In this document: piece by piece, positions 36,112 through 48,322 of the stretch
Layout: each line of letters begins with the position of its first letter
Numbering within the stretch: the first letter of the stretch is position 1
DNA from: Prochilodus magdalenae
Lineage: Eukaryota; Chordata; Actinopteri; Characiformes; Prochilodontidae
NCBI GenBank assembly: GCA_024036415.1
Contig: JAMWET010006793.1
Coordinates: forward strand, 90,001-154,000
Reading direction: 5' to 3'
Length of the DNA stretch: 64,000 nucleotides
The notes under the pieces: model-generated
The model's database searches: none
Told to the model about the DNA's origin: nothing
The model's input: the letters and a program-made list of their open reading frames with translations, nothing else
Made by a program: the position numbers and the translations under genes

Positions 36112-37221
36112 ACAAAATTATACATGGCCTTAAGCAAATAAACAAAACTACAATGTTCATTACAGAATACTAACCTTTGGTTGAATACTGTAAGATTCTT
36201 GTAGGGGGGGCAGCGGGGGTGGCTCCTAAACCACTAAACAAAAATCATGTATGGTTTTATTGTGTGCCACTAGTGGGGCTTTTATTTTGTTCCAAATGAT
36301 CACAGCTCAGAAAACAACCTCTCTGTGTGACATCATCTACATAACATGCAAGAGCACCTACAAACAAAGAGCTGTTCTCATACGAGTAGGTTTTATCCAT
36401 GTGACGTGGGCAGGAAAATGGTGTAAGAAGGTAAAGCTGTAAAAGCGATCATACAACCCAACACACAGCTCCAGGAGGTAACTGCTTCCAGGAGCGTAGA
36501 GCCATGCCAGAGTTTGCTGGAAGTTGACCCCTGACCAAGGCCAGAGATCAGTTCTCTGGACAGCTCCTGAGCTTGAAAACAAATTTCACGCTGCACGTAA
36601 TGAACTTCTGGAACAAGTAGAGTCCTGAGTGTGAAAAAACCTCTAGTGTGAAAAAGCTCCTAGGTTTGTGTTTTCAGTAGGATTGATGATCTAGACATGG
36701 AGTTCATTCATGCCAAACTGTAAAACCCCAGGAGAGTCATTAGCAATGTCTTTTAACAACCTAGCTCAGCTCTTCAGCTGCTTTTAACATGCTGGTCTCC
36801 ACTTGGCACTGCCATTCACCCCCATATTAAGAGCCGTGCCATTGCTTTATTGGCTCAAGGGAGTTTATTAGATGAGCCCTTAAATGAATACGAGTGTCGA
36901 CTTCATCAGGAGAACCTGCTCAGACACCACTGCGATCCGACTCCTGAAGTGCAAATCCTGAACTGGAATATATCGCCAAATGGGTAAATATCCAACACTC
37001 TCAAGCTACACCACTTCTTATTAGATGCTATCTCACCATTAAAGACTCTTAGACTTTTAAACATCAAGAAAAACAGTTTATGATAATATTATTGGTGTCT
37101 CATAAAAATGTACTTTGTTAGTTTGTTTTTTTTTAACTCTTATGTAATTTTATTTACACTACACCACAGAATGTGCTTCTGTCATCAGTCTTATCTGTCC
37201 CACTCTTCAGATCTTCGGGTA

Positions 37222-37308
37222 ATTAAAAAAAAAATAAAAATAATAATAATAATAATAAAATTAAAAAAAAATTAAAAATATAAAATTATTATTATTATTT
37301 AAATATAT

Positions 37309-37363
<55 letters not shown>

Positions 37364-37412
37364 AATATATATATTTGTATTATATATATATATATATATA
37401 TATATAGATATT
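37222..37412 (+). repeat. AT-rich low-complexity tract
   Basis: AATAAT and TATATA runs in succession, with (TA)n from about 37304 to 37404. No gene or element ends are visible in it. Confidence 0.95.
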
Positions 37413-38329
37413 ATATATGTGTAAAGAAAACAATAATATTTAAAAATCATCTAAAAGGGTGGGACAAAACAGGAATAGTAAAATCATATTTCCCAAACAA
37501 TCATGTTTGATTTGATGCATTTAGATTGGGCTTTATGTTGCACACACTATGTCATACACGACCGTCAATTTAACTTGCTCTGCTGGCTGACTGGTTATTC
37601 ACAGAATGTATGGATGTTATGTTCAAACTTGTCAACAAAGAACAACTGCAAAAAAAGAGCAGAGCATTTTGCACTATGAAGGTTGGATAGTTGTGTAATC
37701 TGTTTGAAATTCTGTTACTCAATAGACTTAACGAACTACCAATAGACTTAACCACTACTGTTCAGGCTGTTTCCATGCTAGACTGTACCACTATGTTTAG
37801 TGAACAGCAGCAGCTGCATTGTGTTTAAAGGCAACACCAACTAGACTCTACTAGATTCTACATACCCCTAAGATTCTCATATTCGTTCGAACGGGACTCA
37901 TTTCGTTACACTGGCACTCCCTTCATCCCCCTCATGCAACCTGATTGGTCGGGGCTGAATAAAGTCCATTTCTGTTGGCGCTTTTCTGAAACGATGAACT
38001 TTTTCCACCTTTGAAAGGCTCTGATGGAACAACGCCAGGAGCAGCTGCTTCCCATGGATTCCACATAATATATGCATTGGAGGCAAAGGGAAAAAGAACA
38101 TCTTGTGTGTGAACACAGCCGCAGGGTGTTTTCACAGAGAGCTGCCTTTGAAGGACACATGTCACTGAGTGTCATATTTTTTAATAAAACTGAACTCATC
38201 GTTTTTTTAATATAACAGAACCAGAGATATTTACTTTGGCCCCATTCACACTGAAGTTATACGGAGTGTTCCAGCCTGGACTGCATTTGAGCGAGTAACC
38301 ATAAAGTACAACATCAGGATAGAGTTCAT

Positions 38330-38965
38330 TTACATACACTCATGGTCTAAAGGATAGCTGCCTCCTGAAGGACGTGTGGGGTTGCAGTGCTATTGGGAAG
38401 GAAGATAAAGGCTACCAGGAACATATTTTTATTGGGCTACACATACAGAAGTAGTGTCTCTCAGTATGGCGTCAGGCTGCTACGTTTGCTAACGCAACAT
38501 GCCAGACGTCTCAGCATGAAGTTGTAGAGGTTACTAATGGTGTCCTGTGATAACCCATCCCATGCAGCCTGAATACTCTAACCCAGTTCCTGCAGATTGT
38601 GTGGTACGGATTATGGGTGACCAGCATGCCTCCACACACTGACTCACCGATTGTCTGCACAAAGACAAATCAGGACTGAAGATGCCCGGCTGCCATTTTG
38701 CGTCACTCCATCACAGTCTGGCACGACACCATTGCAGCCATTGGTGATGATGGCATGCTGTTAAGGACACATAACACTATGGCATGGTCGTCATAACAGT
38801 CTGTGTGCATGTTGTCCTGCATCGTGCAGCCGTCTGCCAATAGTGCTGGCACTAACAGGATGTCTCATGGTGGGCATCACTGCTCGCTGAATGTCCGCTA
38901 TCGTGGCTGTTGGGTCGGTCAGGTATCATTCCTGTCCGTTGGTTCCTTCTGGGTGCAGCTATTTT
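38330..38965 (-). mobile_element. Tc1-type relic (GTTGCACCCAGAAGG family), minus strand
   Basis: Reads on the minus strand from about 38965 to 38330. It covers the N-terminal region (GACATTCAGCGAGCAGTGAT in reverse, near 38880), a mid part and the 3' tail with the AAGGAAGATAAAGGC segment near 38400. It is degenerate with many stops. Confidence 0.8.
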
Positions 38966-39363
38966 GAAACTATTCTTTTGAAGATGCATGTATTTGAGTC
39001 TTACAGGCACAGTAACTTGAAGTAACTGGCAAACAGGCCTGCACGAATGATTTACGACTGATTTGAATGCGTAACGCCACACAGATATTCTAAATGGATC
39101 TGGTGGGGAGGGATACAAATAGAATGTGAGATATGGCCCTTTGACCATGTAACCGTGTATCCAGAGAGCAGGCTACAGCAGGACATGGTCCTAGACTGTC
39201 CTAATGAGGCTGGAATATGTGACCTCCCTAAAGCCTTTTCCAGCTTGTGGTGCATGCTGGGACTTTAGGAATGAAGGGGATGACTGAGCTTCAGGTGAAA
39301 ATTGGTCTCTCCCTTCTTTCCCTCTTCTGTCCCTCTGTCTTTCTCTCTCCCTCCCTCTCTCTG

Positions 39364-39480
39364 TCTCTCTCACACACCCACATATATACGCACACACATG
39401 CACACATGCACACACACACATACATACACATACATACACATACACACACACACACATACGCACACACACGCACACAGACT

Positions 39481-39519
<39 letters not shown>

Positions 39520-39662
39520 GCACACTCACCCACACACACACACATATATACGCACACACATGCACACATGCACACACAAACATACATACACATACACACA
39601 CACACACATACGCACACACACGCACAGACTTACACATACACACACACGCACATACGCACACT

Positions 39663-39708
<46 letters not shown>

Positions 39709-39819
39709 TACGCACACACACACACACACATACATACACATACACACACACACATACGCACACACATATACACACACACACATACGCACACACATATACA
39801 CACACATACATACACACAC

Positions 39820-39852
<33 letters not shown>

Positions 39853-39969
39853 TACACACACACACATACATACACACACACACACATACACATACACACA
39901 CGCACACACACTTACACATAAAACACACACACGCATACACACATACACACACACATATACACACACACA

Positions 39970-40013
<44 letters not shown>

Positions 40014-40068
40014 TACACATACACACACACACATACACATACACATACATACACATACACATACATAT

Positions 40069-40107
<39 letters not shown>

Positions 40108-40148
40108 TACACATACATACGCACACATACGCACACACACACACACAC
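39364..40148 (+). repeat. CA-rich compound microsatellite, about 0.8 kb
   Basis: Continuous (CA)n with interspersed CACATACA, CATATA and CACGCA units. It is preceded by a CT-rich run (39307-39370). It also gives long open frames of Thr/His or Val/Cys on both strands that are not genes. Confidence 0.98.
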
Positions 40149-40149
40149 T

Positions 40150-41925
40150 ACGGCTGCTCATAATGTGACTAATATCACAATGATACTTCAATGCATTTGG
40201 CTTGAATATACTAAAAGCACACTGGTGAACCTGGTCAGAATGTTCAGGGCACACAATAAAACATGTATAGCTAGGTATACTAAGCTCTCTGCGAATAACC
40301 CTGATTCAGAAAAAGCTGGAGCAGTGTGTGAATTGCTAATGGAAACAGAAAGCAGTGATGAGTACATTTAGTTTGACCTCTATTACATTATAATAATGCA
40401 AATACACAATATACCACCACTGCTTTTCTGGACATTCTAAATTTGATGCCTATAATATATTCTGAAAAAGCTGGGACAGGAGAACATTCACAAACCTCCA
40501 CATTCACAAACACTATCTTTATTCTACATTCTTTAGTGCGTTAACCTGCCCACACAGTCAGAACTCTGCCAGCTGCTTTGTTATAGGCTTCCCGCACATC
40601 TACGTTGAAGCTCTGTCGAGTATCGTTTTGCAGTGGATCGACAAGTGAACAGTAGTCTCAGCCATAGTCGTTCCCTCATTCTATAACAAGCCAGTCTCAA
40701 GGGAGTCCCTAAATACACCAATAATTCAACCAGCCAGACTCACTTTATCAAGTTTAAACATGGTTGGCTTCAGCTAAAAAGCTCAGTTCATCAGGCTTCA
40801 TTTTTAAAGAGGGAAAAGATCAAAACGTGCACCGGAGAGTGAACTGGCGCATGTACGATCCTGGCAGTTGGTTTGCTGCAACCCCCTTGTGAAACAGACC
40901 CCTCAGCACTGCTGCATGGTGAGTAGTTTACTGTAGGAACATGACGCTGTAACTCTTTGTTAGTCTACATGCTGTGACTCTCTGTTGGTGTACAGCTGAA
41001 GTGAGAAAAATTAAACCTGCTGGACTTTCTTCCTCCAAAAGGAAGTGCATAAAGTTTCTGTAGCATCCAGTCTTTAGACACTTCCAGGCAATCTGGCAAA
41101 GTGAGACCAGGGTCACTGATGTTGTATTTTGAGTTATCAGGACACATACTTTCCGTGGGAGACAGTTCTGGACTGCAGACAGGTCATTCTGGCAACCACA
41201 CAATCTGATCATGCAGCCATGACATCATAAGACGTGCAGAATGTTCCTCTATGTCCCTGATAAAGGCTGCATACTATATATGTTCCAAAATGTGCTCAGC
41301 ATTAATGGCGCTTCTATGGATGTGCAGGTTACCCAATAATACCATGAGAGACTCATTATTAATCAGTCTGTTACAATCTGGATGTCCTTTACATTTACCA
41401 CCAAGTACTGCACTTCTTAACAGAGCTTTAAGCATTAGTGGAACCCAACAGGACCCAGCTGTGTTTGGCTATGGTTGGATTAAAATTCCATGCATGGGTT
41501 CTCACAGGCCACCCCTGACCTTTAACCAATTTTGACCTGAATGTACTGCTTTAGTATTTCTCCTTAGAAACTTTTCCGTTTCTATACCTTAAGATAGTTT
41601 TGAATCTGGCATGCTGGCATCACCCATATAACCGACAGCTCTGGCACTGAGGTGAACAGGCCCACATCTGTGAAAAAAAGGATGAGTGAGGAAATGAACA
41701 GTGAAAGAATCTGGGATAGTACAGATTAGAGCAAAGTTTATAAGCGTATTCGATTTGTTTGGTTTATCTTGTTCTATGTAAAGAAGAGTTTGGGGTTCAA
41801 ACAGTTGATGAATGACGCCTTGCCGTATCAGCACTGTACACTGTGAGAACGCTGCATTATGGAAAGCTTATCCATACCGAAGATGCTTGGGAAGTTGTTT
41901 AAAAGCAATGCTTTACTATTATATA
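40150..41925. other. Intronic stretch without recognised features
   Basis: Between the CA block and the third short Tc1 element I see no coding region, element end or tandem repeat. Confidence 0.5.
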
Positions 41926-42466
41926 CAGGGGTTGGACAATGAAACTGAAACACCTGGTTTTAGACCACAATCATTTATTAGTATGGTGTAGGGCCTCCTT
42001 TTGCGGTCCCAAGGGGGTACAGCGTGGTTCGTCTGGGAATGGCATATACTGCGTCCTGCCACAGTGGTCCAGAGGGATTTTTAAGCCATTCTTCTTGCAG
42101 GATAGTGGCCAGGTCACTACGTGATGCTGGTGGAGGTTCGTCCTTCTTGGTGGTATGCTGACATTACCCTGGATACCGTGGCTCTTGATACATCACAAAG
42201 ACTTGCTGTCTTGGTCACAGATGCGCCAGCAAGACGTGCACCAACAGTTTGTCCTCTTTTGAACTCTGGTATGTCACCCATAATGTTGTGTGCATTGCAG
42301 TATGTTGAGCAGAACTGTGCTCTTACCTGCTAACTGAACCTTCACACTCTGCTCTTACTGGTGCAATGTGCAATTAATGAAGATTGGCCACCAGGCTGGT
42401 CCAATTTAGCCATGAGACCTCCCACACTAAAATGACAGGTGTTTCAGTTTCATTGTCCAGCCCCTG
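41926..42466 (-). mobile_element. Short Tc1-like element, CAGGGGTTGGAC ends, copy 3 (inverted)
   Basis: A 541-bp element with TA at 41924-41925 and 42467-42468, in the opposite orientation to copies 1 and 2. Its minus strand starts the transposase at about 42283 with the same MGDIPEFKRGQ… segment and intact SLCDVSRATVS. It shares with copy 2 the stretch around CACTACGTGATGCTGGTGGA, so these two derive from a similar deleted parent. Confidence 0.93.
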
Positions 42467-43093
42467 TATGTATAAAAGCAAAATCCAAACTTTATTTTGG
42501 TCAGCTGATGGTACATATGAGCTGTTGACAACTCAGCAGGTCAGGTTCAGATTGAAATCTGATACGGATTGAGCTTGGATCCGGACTCAAAACTTGATGA
42601 TATGGGTTGAAGGTGTTTACAGACTCCAAAGGTGATAATCTGGGCTCAACTCAAGCTCAGGTCCAGACGTTCTGAAATCGCTTGGGCCTGGACTCAAAAC
42701 TTAATGTAGCTGAGTTAGGCTTAGGTCATTCAATGTCTGTACTCAAAAACTGTTACGATGGACTGAGGTTGAACTCGTATCTAGACTAAAAGGTGGTGAT
42801 GTGGGCTGGGTGGGGTTCAGATCAAACTTCAGAACAGGAATCAGAAACTGAAGGTGTGGGTTGGGAGGACAAATGTGACCAAATGTCCACCAGGCTTGGG
42901 TTAGGATTCAACTGAAAACGTGACCATGTATATGTTAGTTCGGGTTCAGGTTTCACTTGGGTCAAACATGACATGGGTTTATACTCAAAACTGGACCATG
43001 TGGGGTTGGGCTCAGGCCCAGACTCAAACCTTGATGTGGCTTAAGTTGGACTGACCATGGATTTAAAGTTCTCAGACTGGTTTTAGGTTTGCC

Positions 43094-43230
43094 CGCACAC
43101 ACACATAAACACACCCACACCCGCACATACACACAAACACACCCACACCCACACATACACACAAACACACCCACACCCACACCCCCCCCACACACACACA
43201 CACACCCACACCCACACACACACACACACA
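43094..43230 (+). repeat. CA/CCCACA microsatellite
   Basis: Alternating CACACA and CACCCACACC units without coding sense. Confidence 0.95.
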
Positions 43231-43424
43231 GCTGTCTTGACTAATGTGTAACACCTGCTCCTCTTTACAATGCTATAACAAAATTACTGTTGTTGAGCAA
43301 ATATCAAATCAATACATATTAACATTTAGAGGAAATTCAATTTACAACCTTGGTAATAGAACATTAGCTGTTATTTGTCTTCCTTTATGGCTTTCTGTCC
43401 CCCCACACACCTCACTCTCTCCCA

Positions 43425-43583
43425 CAAACAGACACAGACACACACAGACTCACATAGACACAGACACACACACACTTTCCCTCTCTGAGCAAATCTCGAG
43501 TGCTTTTCCCCCTGTCCTGCTCATTCACATACTTATGTATAATCCTCTTAAGATTTGCAAAGGAATCCCTAACACACATACAC

Positions 43584-43629
<46 letters not shown>

Positions 43630-43630
43630 T
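43425..43630 (+). repeat. CA-rich microsatellite in two blocks
   Basis: Two blocks, 43431-43475 (CAGACACA units) and 43571-43629 (CACATACA then pure CA), separated by nonrepetitive sequence. Confidence 0.93.
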
Positions 43631-44539
43631 GTGTCCCTTTTGGACCTTCTCACTAGCTAGCGTTTTGTTCTTTTCTGAAAACTCTTTCTCTTATCTCACA
43701 TCTCTGCACTTTTCTTTTACAGTGCTATGACTCGCTCCGTGGGCCTGGAAGAGATTTTAGAGAGCAAATCCAGAACCGTTACCGCTCCATATCAGTGTGT
43801 CATTATTTTTGGGCAGCTGTGCTGATGCATGTGTGTGGAGCAGAATAACTAAGGTTGGTGAGGTTTCGCTATTATTCCGACTTGCTTTTTATTTTATTTA
43901 ATTCTTTTATTATTTTTTTTATTTAGTCGAGCACAGAGTAAGAGTAAGTTCTCAAATGGTCTGGGCTTGGGCAAGCAGTTCTAGGAAAACACCTCTAACT
44001 GGTGCAGAACCATTACATTATGTGGAGGTTCCGTTAACCTTTAGAATCTTCCTCACACATTAGCACATCACAACAACAACACAATGTCCTTTATAGAAAC
44101 ATCCACTGGAAGGTTCTTTACGGAGACGATGGAATGTTTGGCATTAATCCAAAGGACACCTTTTGAACCAGGGTAGATAGATGATGCCACTTTCAGTAAT
44201 CACTGACAGATATCACAATATTGAGCAAGGGTTGTGATGCCACGTGCTAGGGAAAGGAAATCTAGCCATTCCCCTGCAACAGCAGAAACCTACATACATT
44301 ATTATGAAAATCTTAAAAAAAGAAAACAGCCTGAAGTAAACGTTGTCCAGCAGTTTTCCTCTACAGCTCCCTTACTGTCTAGATAACGAGTTCTCATGTG
44401 TACCAATAACCAGTAACTGTAATTTTGTTTGGAGTGAGCATACGGTTTAAATCCTACAACTGGACCACTGACTGCTATGACACAGCTAAACCAGACATTT
44501 ACGTGCACCGTATGTCTAAACGAATCTAACCACCCCATA

Positions 44540-44790
44540 AATTCAGCTACTTCATGGTGCACTCAACAGTGCTCTAGTGCGTACACACTGCTCTTGTCTC
44601 TATATAGAAGAGCCCTGCTAATAGAAATGGAGGACACATATAACCCCAAAATCACCACCCACAATGCCAAGCATTTACTAGAGGGGTACAGGGCACCCCA
44701 GCATTGGGCTTTGGAGCTCCATTCAGTACTTTTAGGACAAATTGAAGAATGGAAGCACTCCAAGCATTCTCCATAACGATCAGATGAATA
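44540..44790 (+). mobile_element. Tc1 relic (TGTCCAAAAG family)
   Basis: AAAATCACCACCCACAATGC and CAAGCATTTACTAGAGGGG resemble the mid-transposase region, and the segment GGAGCTCCATTCAGTACTTT also occurs in reverse in the relic at 7550-7570, so both come from the same deleted derivative. The open frame through it is not a gene. Confidence 0.6.
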
Positions 44791-45138
44791 TGTATGCATG
44801 AACACCAATAGGGTGGCAACTTAAATGTAGTCTGTAATTACAGTACAATAATAGGTCTGATAATAATAATAATAATTGTTAATATTTGTTAATAACAATT
44901 TGCTAATTGTTTAAATTCAAGCATAGCTGTGACTGGCTGTGTTAAGGTCTTTATACAAAACCTTTTTTTAGACTTTTATCTTCCACTGAAACTTGTGCTC
45001 AGATGAGCATCAGTCAATTTTGATCTACTCAACAGAGGCCTTTGCACAAACCTTTGGAGTTCAGGACATCTTCATTGTCATAAAAGCAAACAAGGGACGT
45101 ACATAAATACTTTCAAACACACATATCCTGTTAAATAC

Positions 45139-45216
45139 AGCACCACTGGCAGGCGGCTGCACCAAGCAGGACTACACGCAAACAGCCTATTATGTTGGTG
45201 CCTAGCAGCCTATTTT
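45139..45216 (+). mobile_element. Tc1-type relic, left part interrupted by a SINE
   Basis: AGCACCACTGGCAGGCGGCT and the following CACGCAAACAGCCTATTATG match the same family at 33030-33080. The sequence is interrupted by the SINE that starts at 45217 and resumes at 45439. Confidence 0.7.
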
Positions 45217-45438
45217 GGTTGGTGTAGCTCAGTGGATAAGACCACTACCTTCCAACACCTACCACCATATGTGGGAGACTGGGGTTCAAATCCTGGTCTG
45301 GGTGACTATTCTGTGCTACACCAATAAGAGTCCTTGGGCAAGACTCCTAACACTACACTGGCCTACCTGTAATATGATTAACCTTGTAAGTCGCTCTGGA
45401 TAAGAGCGTCAGCTAAATGCCATAAATGTAAATGTATT
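45217..45438 (+). mobile_element. tRNA-derived SINE, copy 3, inserted in a Tc1 relic
   Basis: GGTTGGTGTAGCTCAGTGGA starts the head, with the B box GGTTCAAATCC, and the tail ends CATAAATGTAAATGTATTAC. It separates two parts of a Tc1 relic (45139-45216 and 45439-45915), so it is younger than that element. Confidence 0.9.
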
Positions 45439-45915
45439 ACAACGGATGCCCTTAAGACCACGTCAACGTCGCCAAAGACTTCAATGGTGTCGAGCCAGAC
45501 AGCGGTCATCTTCAGTGAGGAGTCACGCTTTTGTCTTGGTGGAGACGACTAATGAATCCATGTGTGGAGGCTCCGTGGTCAGCGGCAAGATGTTGTCACG
45601 TGTCTCACGTCCAGATGGCCTGGTGGCTCTCCACCTCCACCTGTACAGCAGCATATATTCAAGCTGCATGGGATGGCTAAATGCAGGACACCATTAGGAA
45701 CCTCTATAACTCCTGGCAGAGACGTCTGGCATGTGGCATTAGCAAACATGGCGTCCGGACACCACACTGAGATGCACTACTCCTGTATGTGTAGCTCAAT
45801 AAATATTTCCCATATCCCATATAACCTGGTAACCTTAATCATTCTTCTGAATAGCACTGCAACCTGACATTACCTTCTGGATACAACTACTCTTTGAGGG
45901 TGAGGGTACATATGA
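45439..45915 (+). mobile_element. Tc1-type relic, right part after the SINE
   Basis: Resumes with CACGTCAACGTCGCCAAAGA (the same position as 33096 in the sibling copy), then the SDEESR-like segment near 45515, AAGCTGCATGGGATGGCTAA near 45660, and the tail with TTCTGGATACAACTACTC near 45890. It contains frameshifts and deletions. Confidence 0.8.
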
Positions 45916-47394
45916 ATGTCTAAATTTTGATAATAAATAATTTCATTTTAAAATTTGCTTAATTAATTAGAGTTTAATTACCTGCCAACTATTAATAGCG
46001 AATGATGCAAATCTGAGATTTTTGTCCATATCGCCCCATATAGCCCTATTAAACCAGAAGCTCTTTGAGGGAGACAGGCTGAAGAAGAGACCTGCAGATG
46101 TTTCACCCAGGCTGAGGAGCCAAGGCTTAGTAATGAATGACTTACCATGTGGAGGCCTCACATGTGGCATTTCCCCTTATTATGAGCCAAAAGCCTGTCT
46201 CGTTACGAAGTAAATATATCACCCACCCAACAGATCAAGCCAGTTGGTCAATCAGGAGAGTGTTTCACCTTTATCTCGTCATCTCTCTCCTCTCTCGTTC
46301 TGTGTCATCAGTCTGCTATAGGTGCCAGAGTGTATGGTAATGAGAACAGCCTGGCGACATTCTGCCTGCGTGCCAGCTGGTGGATGCCGTGATTGGCATC
46401 CTGCCATCGCCCAACATCAACAAAGATGTCTCCTTTTCTTGAAGCGCGCCAACGAAACAAACACGCAAACACATCCTCCCGGTGCAGTGGTCCGCAAGGA
46501 TAAGCATGCAGGCGATTTGGCATGTGTGGCATATGCTTTCAGGCCTGTGGAATCTGGTCAAAAAGGAATTCATTTATTTTTGTTCAACGGGATCTTTACC
46601 TAAATAAATATCCAGTGAGCTTTACGAAGCACTGCAAAATGAAAAAAACAAACTTAAAATAACTAGATTAGTTAGTGTCCTTATTGTCCTGTGCGTTTTA
46701 TTTCTCTGTTAAGGTGGTTGGAATATACAGTATATTCAAGGGGCCTGGAAGTCTTCAGGTAAACAAGCCAGTCAACATTTACCAACACCAGTGATTGCTC
46801 GCTAGCAGCTCAACACAGAGCTCAACATTTTACACTCAGACAACGTCCCTGTTAACCTAGTGACAGAATTACTTTAGGTTATTATATGAATTAATCGTTT
46901 AGAGCTGATTTCCATTATGCTACGGGGTGAATAGCCACCAGGGGGCTCTTTGCACAAAGAGGCTAATCTTTAGCATTAGCAAGAAAATGTGATTCAGTAA
47001 AAGAAGTAAGAACAAGAAAAGAAAACATATGTTGATCAGATCAGGTTCTCAATTCGCTTGGCCATGAAAAGCTAGGTGCAGATGCGTCCAGAAGACTTGA
47101 CCTGTCTCATCAAGGCTCAAATCTGATAACGCTGTAAAACGAGTGCACCCAGGTGCAATGACAGCCCTGCCATTCCTCTATTTCATTTTAGTGCATCTGT
47201 ACATTCAAACGCATGTCTGGCAGGAGTGTGTGTAACTTTAAGTGTCATAATTTAACAACCTATTAAACTATTATCATAATTATTAGTGCATTAGTGCTTT
47301 GGTTTTATAACACTGCTCAAAACACAGAACATTAAACACACACCTAGTACAGAGACATCTTATATACTGCAATAATAAAGCAAAACATATACTC
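45916..47394. other. Intronic stretch, with a GC-balanced block at 46.32-46.56 kb
   Basis: No gene or mobile element was recognised. The block at 46.32-46.56 kb contains TTGGCATCCTGCCA at 46393-46406, which fits an NFI-type palindrome. The rest is ordinary AT-rich sequence. Confidence 0.4.
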
Positions 47395-47455
47395 ATCACC
47401 TTCAGCGAGCAGTGATGCCCTCCATGAGTCATTCTGTTAGTGCCAGTGTAAAGGG
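47395..47455 (+). mobile_element. Tc1-type relic, 5' piece split from 48393-48990
   Basis: CAGCGAGCAGTGATGCCCTC and the following GAGTCATTCTGTTAGTGCCA match the same part of the related copies at 32965, 38.8 kb (reverse) and 55.8 kb (reverse). The sequence stops at about 47455 and the rest of the element continues at 48393. Confidence 0.7.
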
Positions 47456-47590
47456 TTAAATTTAGACATCGTTTTATATTCACTTTCATTACTACTTTGA
47501 TTTTTTTCATAAACATCTATTGTAGCTAGCTAGTTTCTTAAAAAAAGAATATTTGGGTAAAGAAAAAACTATCAGTCTATCAGTGTAGGT

Positions 47591-47682
47591 GGCTCTGTGG
47601 CGCAATGGATAGCGCATTGGACTTCTAAGTAACACTTAGCGAAGTGATTCAAAGGTTGTGGGTTCGAGTCCCACCAGAGTCG
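47591..47682 (+). tRNA. tRNA-Arg (anticodon UCU) with a 19-nt intron
   Basis: The 92-bp gene folds as a standard tRNA: acceptor GGCTCTG pairs with CAGAGTC, the D arm is GCGCAATGGATAGCGC, the anticodon stem TTGGA pairs with TTCAA, and the T arm contains GGTTCGAGTCC (B box). The anticodon TCT is at 47624-47626. A 19-nt intron (47628-47646) sits one base 3' of the anticodon, the canonical place, and removing it leaves 73 nt, matching the vertebrate tRNA-Arg-TCT family, which typically carries such an intron. A run of four T at 47686-47689 can end RNA polymerase III transcription. It reads AGA codons. Just downstream is a CCCTCTGGGATCAATAAA segment that looks like a fish LINE tail, so it could be a retrotransposed copy. 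The genomic discriminator base is G and CCA is not encoded, as expected in eukaryotes. Confidence 0.93.
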
Positions 47683-47860
47683 AGGTTTTCTAGAATTTCC
47701 CTCTGGGATCAATAAACTATCCATCTATCAATCCAGACATAGTTTTGTGCATTGAGAAATCTGTTTTCTGTTAGTACTGTCTTATATACTTGATTACAAC
47801 GATTATCGATTGCTCATGCCTGTTTCAGCCTCGGAGGGGCGCTCTCGCTGTGCCGTTGCT

Positions 47861-47930
47861 CATTCGACACAAAGACACAGACGAGACAACAGTGCAAAGT
47901 TTATTCTGTCATTGTTTCCCTCTCTACAGG
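47861..47930 (+). repeat. 70-bp direct repeat, copy 1
   Basis: This sequence (from CATTCGACACAAAGACACAG to CTCTCTACAGG) is repeated at 48323-48392 with 65 of 70 bases identical by eye. The offset is 462 bp. It ends with a pyrimidine run plus CAGG that resembles a plus-strand splice acceptor, but no exon follows. Confidence 0.85.
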
Positions 47931-48322
47931 TTAAAACGAACAAAATATGAATATTTCTTTTGAGGAAGTTTAATCCAGTATATAGTTATACGTACACTGT
48001 GTTTTGTTGTTCGAAAAACGTTGTAGACGGAATTATCTGTGTTTGGTGTTGTTAGCAATGTAGCGGCTAAGCAGCTAAACTCTCTGTGGTTAGCAAAGCA
48101 CCACCAGTACATATAACTGTTCAAGATGATGAGAGATGCATGTAACAGTGTTTAACAGAAAACGTTATCATGTCTTTTGTCTTGTGTTTTTGTTTTAAAG
48201 AGAGTTAAAGTTAAAGAAAGGATTGACTGAAAATACTGAATGTGATGTAATTGTTGCATTGAAGAATGTAAACCAAAGCTCATGTACATGTTCTGAAGGA
48301 CAGTTGTGCAATGTGTATTTCA

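Noticed and set aside
39191..40254. Long open frames of Thr-His or Val-Cys repeats on both strands
   Set aside because: They are translations of the CA microsatellite; any frame through such a repeat stays open.
47861..47930. Pyrimidine run plus CAGG as a plus-strand splice acceptor of a new gene
   Set aside because: The same sequence is duplicated at 48323-48392 and no open exon or donor follows either copy.
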